Counted from the first letter of the stretch, positions 8,127 through 17,492 are shown. The stretch: 28,566 bases of DNA from Phocaeicola sp. (GCA_020026225.1 JAHHQU010000030.1:1-28566); one strand, 5' to 3'. Program-made: numbers and translations. The notes: generated from the letters alone by a model not told the origin.

Positions 8127-8255
8127 GTCTAAAGAACTTTAACTGATAAGTTCCTCGTCTTTCGGGTTGTAATCAGCCGATGGTTACATTTGTCAGCTTT
8201 ATTTTCATGCGAAAAAAACAGACAGGTGAAAAACGGAACCTAAAAAAAGAATGTA

Positions 8256-8263
8256 CAAAAGTA
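8256..8263 (-). promoter_or_regulatory. Putative -7 element of the MATE gene
   Basis: TACTTTTG on the minus strand fits TAnnTTTG and would give a leader of about 120 nt. No -33 match is seen, so support is modest. Confidence 0.3.
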
Positions 8264-8358
8264 GTTTTTTTTCTGCTTGGGGGATATTTTTATGGTCTTT
8301 ATCCTTGCTTCATAAGATAAATTAATATACCTAAGGCAGTTTTTTGTTTATAATTGCG

Positions 8359-8366
8359 TATCTTTG
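8359..8366 (+). promoter_or_regulatory. Putative -7 element of glyS
   Basis: TATCTTTG matches TAnnTTTG and lies about 50 bp before the glyS ATG in an AT-rich leader. The same octamer is used by the tRNA-Leu promoter in this window. A -33 TTTG at standard spacing is not clear. Confidence 0.5.
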
Positions 8367-8417
8367 TCCCCGACTTTTGTAGAAAAGAATTAAAAAAATT
8401 ATAAAATATTTAGAAAA

Positions 8418-9959
8418 ATGGCACAAGAAGACGTTTTCAAGAAAATTGTTTCACACTGTAAAGAGTATGGCTTTGTATTTCCATCAAGTGATATTTATGA
8501 TGGATTAGGCGCTGTTTATGACTATGGTCAGATGGGTGTGGAATTAAAGAACAATATCAAGCAATACTGGTGGCAGAGCATGGTCTTGCTTCACGAAAAT
8601 ATTGTAGGTATTGACTCTGCTATTTTTATGCATCCTACTATCTGGAAAGCTTCAGGTCATGTTGACGCATTCAATGACCCTTTGATTGACAACCGTGATT
8701 CAAAGAAACGTTACCGCGCTGACGTCTTGATTGAAGACCAGATTGCAAAATATGATGATAAAATCAATAAGGAAGTAGCTAAGGCTGCAAAACGTTTCGG
8801 CGATGCTTTTGATGAAGCTCAATTCAGATCTACTAACGCTCGCGTATTGGAACATCAGGCAAAACGTGATGCGCTTCACGAACGTTATTCTGTTGCAATG
8901 AATGCGAACGACTTGAACGAACTTCGTCAGATTATTTTGGATGAAGGCATCGTCTGCCCTATTTCTGGTACTGCAAACTGGACTGAAGTTCGTCAGTTCA
9001 ACTTGATGTTCTCTACTGAAATGGGTTCTACCTCAGAAGGTGCTATGAAAGTTTACCTCCGTCCGGAAACTGCACAGGGTATCTTCGTAAACTACTTGAA
9101 TGTACAGAAGACCGGCCGTATGAAGATTCCATTCGGTATCGCTCAGATTGGTAAAGCATTCCGTAACGAAATCGTTGCTCGTCAGTTCATCTTCCGTATG
9201 CGTGAGTTCGAACAGATGGAAATGCAGTTCTTCGTTAAACCGGGAACAGAACTTGAATGGTTCAAGACTTGGAAAGCTACTCGTTTGAAATGGCACGAAG
9301 CACTTGGTTTCGGTGACGCTAACTACCGTTATCACGATCACGAAAAATTGGCTCACTACGCTAATGCAGCTACCGATATCGAATTCTTGATGCCTTTCGG
9401 TTTCAAGGAAGTGGAAGGTATCCATAGCCGTACAAACTTCGACTTGTCACAGCATGAAAAATTCTCTGGTAAGAGCATCAAATACTTCGATCCGGAAATC
9501 AACGAAAGCTATGTACCATACGTTATCGAAACATCAATCGGTGTTGACCGTATGTTCTTGAGTATCATGTGTGCTTCATATTGTGAAGAGAAGTTGGAAA
9601 ATGGTGAAACTCGTACCGTATTGAAATTGCCAGCAGCTTTGGCTCCGGTTAAATTGGCTATCATGCCATTGGTTAAGAAAGACGGTCTTCCTGAAAAAGC
9701 TCATGAAATCATGAACGACTTGAAGTTCCACTTCAACTGCCAGTATGATGAAAAAGACAGTATCGGTAAACGTTACCGTCGTCAGGATGCCATCGGTACT
9801 CCATACTGTATCACGATTGACCACCAGACTTTGGAAGACAACTGCGTAACATTGCGTAACCGTGATACTATGCAGCAGGAACGCGTCGCTATTTCAGAAT
9901 TGAACAACATCATCGCTGATAAGGTGAGCATTACAAGTTTGTTGAAAACTTTACAATAA
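8418..9959 (+). CDS. glyS: Glycine--tRNA ligase (dimeric type)
   Basis: A 513-residue class II aminoacyl-tRNA synthetase that charges tRNA-Gly, of the eukaryote-like alpha2 type used by Bacteroidetes rather than the alpha2beta2 form. Visible motifs are the N-terminal YGFVFPSSDIYDGLGAVYDYG, RPETAQGIFVNY, motif 2 (FRNEI followed by FRMREFEQMEMQFF), and motif 3 near IETSIGVDRMFL. The C-terminal anticodon-binding domain follows from about residue 410 (KLAIMPLVKKDGLP…). Codon choice is notably biased (frequent CGT, GGT and AAC), as expected for a highly expressed gene. The downstream FKBP lipoprotein gene starts 9 bp after the stop. Confidence 0.97.
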   Translation: MAQEDVFKKIVSHCKEYGFVFPSSDIYDGLGAVYDYGQMGVELKNNIKQYWWQSMVLLHENIVGIDSAIFMHPTIWKASGHVDAFNDPLIDNRDSKKRYRADVLIEDQIAKYDDKINKEVAKAAKRFGDAFDEAQFRSTNARVLEHQAKRDALHERYSVAMNANDLNELRQIILDEGIVCPISGTANWTEVRQFNLMFSTEMGSTSEGAMKVYLRPETAQGIFVNYLNVQKTGRMKIPFGIAQIGKAFRNEIVARQFIFRMREFEQMEMQFFVKPGTELEWFKTWKATRLKWHEALGFGDANYRYHDHEKLAHYANAATDIEFLMPFGFKEVEGIHSRTNFDLSQHEKFSGKSIKYFDPEINESYVPYVIETSIGVDRMFLSIMCASYCEEKLENGETRTVLKLPAALAPVKLAIMPLVKKDGLPEKAHEIMNDLKFHFNCQYDEKDSIGKRYRRQDAIGTPYCITIDHQTLEDNCVTLRNRDTMQQERVAISELNNIIADKVSITSLLKTLQ

Positions 9960-9968
9960 GAATTACGC

Positions 9969-10622
9969 ATGAATAAGAATACGTTTTGGCTTATCACGTT
10001 ACTTTTCGCTTTTTCTTTTGGATTCTTTTCTTGTTCTGAAGAGACTCATGAAGTGGATCCGTTTGCTGATTGGGCAGGAAGTAATGAATTATATTTAGAT
10101 TCGATTGTGAGGGTAGCTCGTAACTGCCCGGCTGGTGAAAAATGGAAAATCTACCGCAATTTCAAGAAAGACCCCGTTTTGCCAGAGGGAAGTATCGTTT
10201 CTCCAATTGCTTCCAATAGATATGATTCTGTATACGTAAAGATATTGGAAGAAGGCAATGGAATCGTTCCTTTATCTAGTGATACCGTATCTGTAGCTTA
10301 TCAGGGATTCTTAGTTAATGGTGAACGTTTTGATGGAACTTATACCGGTGAATTCGATCGTGACATTGTCAGCAACTTTGTTAAGTTCGGTGTCGGTGAC
10401 CGTTTGATTACGGGTTGGACTACAGCAATGATTCACATGAAGGAAAAAACTTTTGCTGAAATATACATCCCTTATCAATTGGCTTATGGAGAAGGAGGAA
10501 AAAGTTCAATTCCTGGTTATTCAGTTTTAAAATTCGAACTTTATATCGATGAGGTCATTCATCCCAAAGGTCCAGATGATAGAAGTAGAACGATGAAGTT
10601 GAAACAATCATCAGTGAAATAA
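9969..10622 (+). CDS. FKBP-type peptidyl-prolyl isomerase lipoprotein
   Basis: A 217-residue protein with a lipoprotein signal (…FSFGFFSC, Cys22), so probably attached to a membrane on the periplasmic side. The C-terminal half (about 95-200) is an FKBP domain: VAYQGFLVNGERFDGTY, FGVGDRLITGW with the conserved Trp of the active-site floor, IYIPYQLAYG, IPGYSVLKFELYIDEV. It would catalyse cis-trans proline isomerisation in exported proteins. It is closely coupled to glyS and probably cotranscribed, though a functional link is not evident. A terminator follows the stop. Confidence 0.9.
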   Translation: MNKNTFWLITLLFAFSFGFFSCSEETHEVDPFADWAGSNELYLDSIVRVARNCPAGEKWKIYRNFKKDPVLPEGSIVSPIASNRYDSVYVKILEEGNGIVPLSSDTVSVAYQGFLVNGERFDGTYTGEFDRDIVSNFVKFGVGDRLITGWTTAMIHMKEKTFAEIYIPYQLAYGEGGKSSIPGYSVLKFELYIDEVIHPKGPDDRSRTMKLKQSSVK

Positions 10623-10646
10623 GCTTATTTTAAATTTATCAAAAAC

Positions 10647-10692
10647 ATAGGCAGAGTGAATATGCATATATTGAACTCTGCCTATTTTTTTT
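10647..10692 (+). terminator. Rho-independent terminator after the glyS-FKBP unit
   Basis: ATAGGCAGAGT (10647-10657) pairs perfectly with ACTCTGCCTAT (10675-10685), and eight Ts follow from 10685. It is 25 bp after the FKBP stop. Confidence 0.9.
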
Positions 10693-11074
10693 GATTTTGT
10701 GGTTGGTCTGTTTACGTGTACTCAATGCCCTGCAAATAGCTTGCAGCTGTCGTGGTAGGTAGTGAATGTTGCCTGTCGGTTTATGCTTGTGTGCATAATC
10801 TATTTTATGCATGATTGGGTATAAATCCATCTTCTTGCTTCTTCCGACGGGTATAAAATATTAGCGTGTTTAAAAGATAAATAAATGAAAAAACAAATTG
10901 ACAATGAAATAAATTTGTTGGCTTTGAACAGCTAAATTGGACATTCAGAGAATATTGTTGTGCGACAAGGCTCTTCGTATTTCTATTAAAAAATGGGTGT
11001 TTATATTCGCTTGGAAGTTTTGTTAATCGAACTTTAACCGATGGGACAAAATATTTAAATTCGTTTTTTTGCAA
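10693..11074. other. Intergenic region without a convincing gene
   Basis: No reading frame here looks like a protein: the open frames encode low-complexity, Lys/Asn/Phe-rich sequence without a family pattern. Two short inverted repeats are visible: CTGCAA/TTGCAG at 10730-10746 and TGCATAA/TTATGCA at 10792-10811. The right half is AT-rich. Confidence 0.5.
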
Positions 11075-11170
11075 TATTTTTGTTCTCTAGTAGAATTCAG
11101 CCAGACTTTTAAGGGTCTGGTTGCTAAAGTAATAAACAAGAACAGGGAAAGTTGAGAAACTTTCCCTGTA
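11075..11170 (+). ncRNA. Possible small RNA with two hairpins
   Basis: TATTTTTG at 11075-11082 fits the -7 promoter element on the plus strand. It is followed by a hairpin CCAGAC/GTCTGG (11101-11120) and a perfect 12-bp stem ACAGGGAAAGTT/AACTTTCCCTGT (11142-11169). A transcript starting near 11090 would hold both. There is no open frame of note. The second hairpin is followed only by a weak T-rich stretch on this strand, and it may instead terminate the EEP gene transcribed from the other side. Speculative. Confidence 0.25.
11142..11169 (-). terminator. Strong hairpin, possible terminator of the EEP gene
   Basis: A 12-bp perfect stem with a 4-nt loop, 130 bp past the EEP stop. On the minus strand it is followed by TCTTGTTTATT, a broken T-run. 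It may also belong to the small RNA candidate on the plus strand. Confidence 0.45.
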
Positions 11171-11298
11171 TTCTTCTAAAAAATCATTTCTTACAATAAG
11201 TCAATAATACACAAAGACTATATGCTTGAATGATTTATTTGAAAGTTAATGCTTTAATATTCAAACAGCTTGTATTATTACTGATAAGATCGTTTGGG

Positions 11299-12225
11299 TT
11301 ATTGCATATTGTGATCAATAAATAAATCCACAGCAATTGGATAATGGTCTGATAAGTATTCTGTAGGACCTTCATTGAAGATGAATGCATCAACTGCCAA
11401 CTGAGCAACTTTTGGAGAAAGCAACAAGTAGTCTAAACGTTCGTTGGTCTTGTTACGATACTCTGGATGACGTGACTGTCCCATTAAAACAGGTGTAGGG
11501 AATGTAGTACGTTTTGCAGGTTTTACATATTTTCTACAAATATCAATCAATGGAACTGATAAGAAATGTGATATTACAGAATAATCAAACTGGCCATCTA
11601 AAAGATTAGAACTACCATTACCACCATATTTACCTAATAGTTCATACGCATGAGTTTCCATGAAATCTGCATCGTATGGTGAATGAGAGTTCATATCTCC
11701 CATTAACATACAGTTTTTTAATTTATTTTCATTGATATACTTTGCAATTTTTGCAGCTTCTTGTTGACGTTTTATGGTATTGGCAGGATTCAGATGGGTA
11801 ACCAAAATATCGAAGCCGTATGTTTGAATATGTATTAAACCATGACCACAGTCTTTCTCAATCTTATGCTTCAATATAATTGGTTTCTTTGAAGTAACAC
11901 CTACGGGATATCCATCGGCAATCACAATTTCTGCATATGGATGACCATAACGTGCTGCTAATTGCTTTAATTTAGGGAGATCAAAATTACATAATTCTTG
12001 CAAACCTAAAATTTCTGGATCCTGTTGTTTTATCCATTCGACGAAACGATCTTGACGTTCCAAGTCTTCTCCCCAACCAAATCCGTTAAGGATATTGTAA
12101 GACATAACTCTTACTTTTTCAACATTTTTTTTCCAGTAGCGTTCGTATTTTACTAATTCTGGATTTTGTGCATATATACTGAGGGCACATAGTGTCATCA
12201 TTACAGAAAGGAATATTTTTTTCAT
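11299..12225 (-). CDS. Exported endonuclease/exonuclease/phosphatase (EEP) family enzyme
   Basis: A 308-residue protein with a type I signal peptide (…LCALSIYA-Q, cleavage near residue 19), so periplasmic or surface-located. The EEP (DNase I/sphingomyelinase-like) metal-dependent phosphodiesterase signature is complete: Asn44 in MSYNILN, Glu77 in LGLQE, His144 in VTHLNP, Asp177/Asn179 in GDMNSHS, RLDYLLLS at 263-270, and the catalytic SDHYP with Asp293/His294. It should therefore be active. The substrate could be nucleic acid, a phospholipid head group or a sugar phosphodiester; the sequence does not decide. It lies downstream of susCD on the same strand but behind a terminator, and is the only enzyme in the locus. 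Confidence 0.88.
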   Translation of the reverse strand: MKKIFLSVMMTLCALSIYAQNPELVKYERYWKKNVEKVRVMSYNILNGFGWGEDLERQDRFVEWIKQQDPEILGLQELCNFDLPKLKQLAARYGHPYAEIVIADGYPVGVTSKKPIILKHKIEKDCGHGLIHIQTYGFDILVTHLNPANTIKRQQEAAKIAKYINENKLKNCMLMGDMNSHSPYDADFMETHAYELLGKYGGNGSSNLLDGQFDYSVISHFLSVPLIDICRKYVKPAKRTTFPTPVLMGQSRHPEYRNKTNERLDYLLLSPKVAQLAVDAFIFNEGPTEYLSDHYPIAVDLFIDHNMQ

Positions 12226-12505
12226 GGTTATTTTTTACTAATTACAAAATCAAATATTTAAATAATAAAAAGTAATATTGTTGATATTTTTTTGTTTTTA
12301 TTTATTATGCTATAGTAAAACAAAGTATAATTCTCTTGCATAGAAACAGGTTCGCCAATAAATAAGTGGTACTTTACCTGTACAATAAATTAAAAATGGG
12401 ATTTATAGGTCTAAGAGTAAGCTTACAAACGTTCTTATGGAAGGTTACTATGCAAAGCACTATATGATAGTTTCTTATTGCAATTTTAAATAAAATCAAT
12501 AATTA
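12226..12505. other. AT-rich gap between EEP gene and susD terminator
   Basis: No gene is visible. A weak promoter-like TATACTTTG is read on the minus strand near 12320-12328, with one extra base compared with TAnnTTTG, and could drive the EEP gene. I see nothing else definable. Confidence 0.4.
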
Positions 12506-12535
12506 AGAGCCTACAGAACTAAGTCTGTAGGTTCT
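12506..12535 (-). terminator. Terminator or attenuator hairpin after susD
   Basis: AGAGCCTACAGA (12506-12517) pairs with TCTGTAGGTTCT (12524-12535) with one mismatch and a 6-nt loop. It is 32 bp past the susD stop and followed on the minus strand by a T-rich sequence. It probably ends the susCD transcript or reduces read-through to the EEP gene. Confidence 0.7.
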
Positions 12536-12566
12536 AATTATTACTTTCAAATATGAAAAAACTATT

Positions 12567-14162
12567 TTAATAGCCTGGATTCTGTGTCAGGTTAGGATTC
12601 ACATTCATTTCTGATGAAGGTATAGGCAGTAATGACATCTTAGTATCCCATGAGAACCCTTGAACTTTAGCCCATGTTGATTCTTCAATACCCCAACGGC
12701 GAAGGTCATATCCACGATAATTTTCACCTGCGAATTCAGCACGTCTTTCACTACGTATAAATTTCATACCTTCTTCAGCATTGTTAAATGTTACATTTGG
12801 TAATACCTTCTCTGCAGATAATCCCGCTTGATTATACTTATCAGGATGTGCCAATGCATAATTACGAGCACGAGTTCTAACCAAATTAAGATATTCAGCA
12901 CCTTTTTCAAGGTTGCCTGTCTGAGTATAAGCTTCTGACAAATACAGTAATACATTGGCATAACGCATCAAAATGTTATTGATACCAATATTGCTCTGTT
13001 CAGGACCATACCATATAGTAAACTTTTGGAAATCTACTCCGACCTCTTTGTTTAAGACCATATCAGAACTAAAAGTAATAGGTTCCCCTGTTGCCTTATG
13101 AGTTGTTTTATCTAACGGAGTATAGAAAGTAATATCAAAACGTGGGTCTCTATTCTTCCAAAATTCATCTTTATTATACAACTTGTTAGGATCCTCTTTA
13201 ATTGAGTTACCGTCAATTAAGGAGAATGAATCTCTTAAATCTGCAGAAGGATGAATATGAGTAATATAATGCTGACCACGACAGAAACCACCATAAGGAG
13301 TACCAAAGTAGTGTGAAGCCCAGTTTATTTTATCTTTACTAAAGGAAACTTCAAAAATATTTTCTTTGTTGAACTCATTTTCTTCTCTATAAATAGATTC
13401 CAAATCAGGAAGTAGTTCGTAAACTCCCTTATTTGCTAAAGCTACTACTTTTTCACCTTCAGTTATAGCCGCTGCATAATTCTTTGACAACATATGTACA
13501 GCTGTTAAAAAAGCATGAGCAGCCCCTTTTGTAGCACGTGATACATCTACTCCTGAACGTGTTTCTGGCAAGTTCTCTGCAGCGAAAGTTAAATCTGGAA
13601 TAATTACATCTTTAATTATTTGATCAACAGGAGTACGTGCTGGTAATAAAGTTGTTTCATCTGATAAAACAACAGGTTTTAAAATAACTGGCACATCACC
13701 GAAAAGACGAATCAAATGATAATACCAAAAACCTCTGATGAATTTCATCTCACCAATAATAGCCTTTTTATCTTCAGGATCAATTTGATCATCAGTCATC
13801 TGAGAAACCTTTTCAATACCTACATTGCATCGAGCAATTCCTTTATATGCATATTCAAAAGTTCCTGTTACCATATAATAATCACCCGGATCAAATGCGC
13901 CACGTGTATAAGCACTATTGATAGAACTATTCTGCGAAGCATCGTCGCTGCACATATTACCAAACATTAAGACTCCTGTAGCCCAAAAGCCATTTAGATT
14001 TGCTAACGGAGTATAACAGGAATTAGCAGCATACGTTGCATGTTGCAAGTTCTGATAAAAACTATTTTCTGACAGTTTGCCAAAAGGTTCCCTATCAAGG
14101 AAATCGCTACATGAAGAAAGCATGCCCATACCAACAAGGGCACCTATAATATATTTTTTCAT
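12567..14162 (-). CDS. SusD/RagB family nutrient-binding outer-membrane lipoprotein
   Basis: A 531-residue lipoprotein (lipobox SSC, Cys18) that caps a SusC transporter at the cell surface and captures ligand. The N-terminal CSDFLDREPFG..SENSFYQN and the C-terminal pattern IRSERRAEFAGENYRGYDLRRWG and …LLPIPSSEMNVNPNLTQNPGY are characteristic of the family. TPR-like helical segments occupy the middle. The stop is followed by a hairpin; the start is 17 bp after the SusC stop, so the two are coupled. Ligand identity cannot be told from sequence. Confidence 0.95.
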   Translation of the reverse strand: MKKYIIGALVGMGMLSSCSDFLDREPFGKLSENSFYQNLQHATYAANSCYTPLANLNGFWATGVLMFGNMCSDDASQNSSINSAYTRGAFDPGDYYMVTGTFEYAYKGIARCNVGIEKVSQMTDDQIDPEDKKAIIGEMKFIRGFWYYHLIRLFGDVPVILKPVVLSDETTLLPARTPVDQIIKDVIIPDLTFAAENLPETRSGVDVSRATKGAAHAFLTAVHMLSKNYAAAITEGEKVVALANKGVYELLPDLESIYREENEFNKENIFEVSFSKDKINWASHYFGTPYGGFCRGQHYITHIHPSADLRDSFSLIDGNSIKEDPNKLYNKDEFWKNRDPRFDITFYTPLDKTTHKATGEPITFSSDMVLNKEVGVDFQKFTIWYGPEQSNIGINNILMRYANVLLYLSEAYTQTGNLEKGAEYLNLVRTRARNYALAHPDKYNQAGLSAEKVLPNVTFNNAEEGMKFIRSERRAEFAGENYRGYDLRRWGIEESTWAKVQGFSWDTKMSLLPIPSSEMNVNPNLTQNPGY

Positions 14163-14179
14163 TTTCTTATATTTAAGGA

Positions 14180-17100
14180 TTAAAATTTAATACTAGCACC
14201 AACCATAAATGTCATTGCTGATGGATATGTACTTGACCAATAAGGATATTGTGCATAACCACTGATTTCAGGGTCGGATCCAAAGAAATCTTTACTTGTT
14301 ATAGTAAGAAGATTTTCTCCACTTATATATATTCTGCAATGTGTTTTTCCAAGTACATCAAATGAATAGCCTATCGAAAGATTCTTTAAACGTGCATAAC
14401 TTGCGTCCGTAAGCAAGAACGAGTTCATTTCATACATAGAGTATGATCCACCCCAAATTACAGCTGGCCACATACCTGGAGTGCCTTCACCTGTCCAGCG
14501 ATTCTTATACCACCATTTACCATAGTTAATGCCTCCATCATTCAGCCATTTTTCATAAGGCATATACTGTTTCTTACCAAGATCACCTTGCCAGAACATA
14601 GAGAAATCGAAGTTCTTATATTCTGCAGATGCTTTGAAACCAAATGAAAGTTTTGGAATAGCATTTCCTAAGATTACACGGTCATCAGCATCGATAACAC
14701 CGTCACCGTTTTGGTCTTTGAATTTTAATGAACCTACAATCGCACTACCATATTTAGGTGAGTTTTCAATATCTTCCTTACTTGCATAAACTCCTTCCTG
14801 TTCCCATCCATAAAAAGAGTCTATAGGATAACCTACTTTGTTGATTAAGGTACAACGGTGACCACCATCACGTACCTCTTGGTCTTTACCATCGCTCAGT
14901 TCAACTACTTCATTATGGACCGTACTTATATTCATACCGACAGCATAGCTAAAATCTTTGTTTACCTTGTCCTGCCAATTGATATCCATTTCGAAACCAC
15001 GGTTAAGAGTCTTAGCAAAATTGACATTAGGAGCTCCCATTCCAACAGTTAAAGGAATAACCTGTTTACGAAGAATATCAGATGTACGCTTTTCGAAATA
15101 TTCGAAAGAAGCGGTTAAACGATTATTCCATAGTCCCAAATCCAAGCCAACGTTTGCAATAGTAGTTGTTTCCCATTTTAGATCCTTATTGAACAATGAA
15201 GAAATATAGTATCCAGGTGCAATGGTATAATTCTGACCTCCAGGGCCTAACATTGTATCTTGACTACTTAACGTTGCAATGGTTGGGTAGTAGCTTGATA
15301 CAGACTGATTACCTAACTGTCCCCAGTTTACACGGAGTTTCAAATTAGAAATGAAATCACAGTGGAAGAATGCTTCTCTATTAATACGCCACGCAGCAGA
15401 AACAGATGGAAATACGCCCCATCTATTGCCTTTAGCGAAACGAGAAGAACCATCGGCACGAAGGTTAAATGAGAATAAATAACGGTCGTCAAAGTTATAA
15501 TTAATACGACCAAACCAAGACTGCATTGCTACTTCACTCTTACCACCGCCATTACGAGAATCTGTTGCATTTGTTCCACCATTTAGAACCTGCATATTAA
15601 GATTTTCAGAAATATAATCGTAAGCAAGTCCCCAAATGTTATCATTTGTAGTCAACTGCTGTGAATAACCAGCCATACCATCAATTGCATGCTTGTCTGA
15701 GAATTTGTAATCGAAATATAATAAATAGTCATTCAGCCAAGTGATATCTTTACCTCTTGTTTCCTTATAACTTGAACGAGAATTAGTGTATAAATCGTCT
15801 ATATTATAAGTTTGGGTGAATTTTCTATTTTCATAAGAGTTGAAATCAACGCCAGCGTTTACTTTAAACTTTAACCAATCTAACAATTGATATTCGGCAT
15901 ATATATTGCCAATAAGATGATAAGCTCTTGTTTCCGGGTTATTCAATTTAGCCATATATACAGGACTTAGCCCTGTTTCTCCTGCATGTGTTCCATAGTC
16001 TGGAGTAACTCCGTCTTCTTGAAATAGATTAATGGTAGGGGATGCACTATATGCCTCACCGGCTGAAGTTGAGGAACCATGTTGTAAACTTGTAGTGAAA
16101 CTAACACTTGTACCAAATCTTAAGTATTTTCCATATTTATTATCAGAATTGAAACGGAAATTAGCCTTATCATAAGAAGTATTCATTAGGATACCCTCTT
16201 GATTCATATACCCTCCAGATAAGTAATAATTTGAATTCTTATTTCCACCTCTTGCACTTACGTTTATATTATAGGTTGGTGCAACATCAAACAATTCTTT
16301 TTCCCAATTAGTTCCTTTACCGTATGATTTTGGATCATCGGTGAAGAACGGTTTTTGGTCTGAACCTAACCAACGCTGTGCATTATGAATGGCTTCATTC
16401 TGAAGTTCAACGAACTCAGCAGCATTACACATATCATAATGTTTTGAAATACGTTGTAAGCCAAAATAGCCGTCAACTTGAAGTTTTGTTTTAGACTCTT
16501 CTCCACGTTTTGTTGTAACCAAAATTACACCATTAGCTGCTCGTGATCCATAAATAGCTGCTGATGCGGCATCCTTTAAAACGTTTACAGACTCGATATC
16601 AGATGGATTGATGGTTTCTAAGCCACCCTCTACAGGGACACCATCAATAACAATCAACGGTGCATTATCACCAAAGGTACCAACACCACGAACTCTGATT
16701 GAGGCACCAGAACCAGGAGTACCGTTGCTCTTAGAGATAACGACACCTGAGAGTTTACCCTGGAGAGCTTGAGAAACAGATGAGCTAGAAACATCTTTCA
16801 ATTGTTCTGAAGAAACCATTGATACTGCTCCTGTTAAATTTGCTTTTTTCTGAACGCCATAACCAACTACAACAACTTCTTCCAAAGCCTTAGTGTCTTC
16901 TTGCAAAACGATGTTGAGCTTTGTCCTGCCATTTACTCTTACTTGCTGGTCTTTGTAACCTACGTAAGATACTTTTAATACAGCATTCTGTGCTGTCTTC
17001 AAACTATAGTTACCATCAATGTCTGTAATAGTACCATTTGTGGTCCCTATTTCCATAACGTTTACACCAATCAAAGCTTCGCCTTTGGCATTAGTAATCT

Positions 17101-17284
17101 TACCGTTAATAGTAATAGATGCCTGGTCTGTAACTAATACACTATTAGAGTCTATTTCAGCAAAAGCAGAAATAGGACTTCCTGCCATCAGTAAACCCAT
17201 AACTATAGGGGCTGCCTTTAATAAGGAATTACGTCTTACATTTCCTGACTCGGGAACTAGACTACCATGTCTTTCTTTCTTCAT
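14180..17284 (-). CDS. SusC/RagA family TonB-dependent outer-membrane transporter
   Basis: A 1034-residue TonB-linked porin that imports the ligand bound by SusD. The signal peptide has an unusually long charged n-region (about 22 residues, MKKERHGSLVPESGNVRRN) before the hydrophobic core ending in AFA. A carboxypeptidase-regulatory-like domain follows at about 56-130 (GKITNAKGEALIGVNV…GTITDIDGNYSL…VSYVGYKDQQV), then a TonB-box-like EEVVVVGYGVQKK near 134-146, the plug (SGVVISKSNGTPGSGASIRVRG, DGVPVEGG, INPSDIESVNVLKDA, ANGVILVTTKRG) and a 22-strand barrel ending in Phe. Divergent from the HTCS gene, it is presumably its target. Confidence 0.96.
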   Translation of the reverse strand: MKKERHGSLVPESGNVRRNSLLKAAPIVMGLLMAGSPISAFAEIDSNSVLVTDQASITINGKITNAKGEALIGVNVMEIGTTNGTITDIDGNYSLKTAQNAVLKVSYVGYKDQQVRVNGRTKLNIVLQEDTKALEEVVVVGYGVQKKANLTGAVSMVSSEQLKDVSSSSVSQALQGKLSGVVISKSNGTPGSGASIRVRGVGTFGDNAPLIVIDGVPVEGGLETINPSDIESVNVLKDAASAAIYGSRAANGVILVTTKRGEESKTKLQVDGYFGLQRISKHYDMCNAAEFVELQNEAIHNAQRWLGSDQKPFFTDDPKSYGKGTNWEKELFDVAPTYNINVSARGGNKNSNYYLSGGYMNQEGILMNTSYDKANFRFNSDNKYGKYLRFGTSVSFTTSLQHGSSTSAGEAYSASPTINLFQEDGVTPDYGTHAGETGLSPVYMAKLNNPETRAYHLIGNIYAEYQLLDWLKFKVNAGVDFNSYENRKFTQTYNIDDLYTNSRSSYKETRGKDITWLNDYLLYFDYKFSDKHAIDGMAGYSQQLTTNDNIWGLAYDYISENLNMQVLNGGTNATDSRNGGGKSEVAMQSWFGRINYNFDDRYLFSFNLRADGSSRFAKGNRWGVFPSVSAAWRINREAFFHCDFISNLKLRVNWGQLGNQSVSSYYPTIATLSSQDTMLGPGGQNYTIAPGYYISSLFNKDLKWETTTIANVGLDLGLWNNRLTASFEYFEKRTSDILRKQVIPLTVGMGAPNVNFAKTLNRGFEMDINWQDKVNKDFSYAVGMNISTVHNEVVELSDGKDQEVRDGGHRCTLINKVGYPIDSFYGWEQEGVYASKEDIENSPKYGSAIVGSLKFKDQNGDGVIDADDRVILGNAIPKLSFGFKASAEYKNFDFSMFWQGDLGKKQYMPYEKWLNDGGINYGKWWYKNRWTGEGTPGMWPAVIWGGSYSMYEMNSFLLTDASYARLKNLSIGYSFDVLGKTHCRIYISGENLLTITSKDFFGSDPEISGYAQYPYWSSTYPSAMTFMVGASIKF

Positions 17285-17325
17285 TTGTTACTTATTTAAG
17301 ATATAAAAGGTTTAATTTGTTAGAA

Positions 17326-17333
17326 CAAATATA
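17326..17333 (-). promoter_or_regulatory. Putative -7 element of the susCD promoter
   Basis: TATATTTG on the minus strand matches TAnnTTTG about 42 bp before the susC ATG. No good -33 TTTG is found at 19-21 bp, which fits a promoter that needs an activator. Confidence 0.55.
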
Positions 17334-17376
17334 GGGGCTGTATCAAGGAAACATGGTTCAATAATCTTTTAGTTGT

Positions 17377-17454
17377 CTCAAAAAATCAATCGAAAAAGCA
17401 TATAAATTACAAAGTATAGTCAGAAAATCGCTATAAAACTCAAAAAATCGCTAT
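17377..17454. promoter_or_regulatory. Direct repeats in the susC-HTCS intergenic region (candidate operator)
   Basis: AAAATCGCTAT occurs at 17424-17434 and again at 17444-17454, exactly 20 bp apart (about two helical turns). CTCAAAAAATC occurs at 17377-17387 and 17439-17449, 62 bp apart and overlapping the second copy. Tandem half-sites at helical spacing are what an AraC-type DNA-binding domain acting as a dimer would use, so these may be sites for the adjacent HTCS. Inference from sequence and position only. Confidence 0.45.
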
Positions 17455-17492
17455 TTAATTCCCTTTTTAGCTAAAAAAATAAATATTATTCC

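Noticed and set aside
10639..11074. Two minus-strand open frames of 63 and 89 codons in the gap after the FKBP gene
   Set aside because: One reads through the terminator stem, both have low-complexity composition and neither has a ribosome site or a recognisable pattern.
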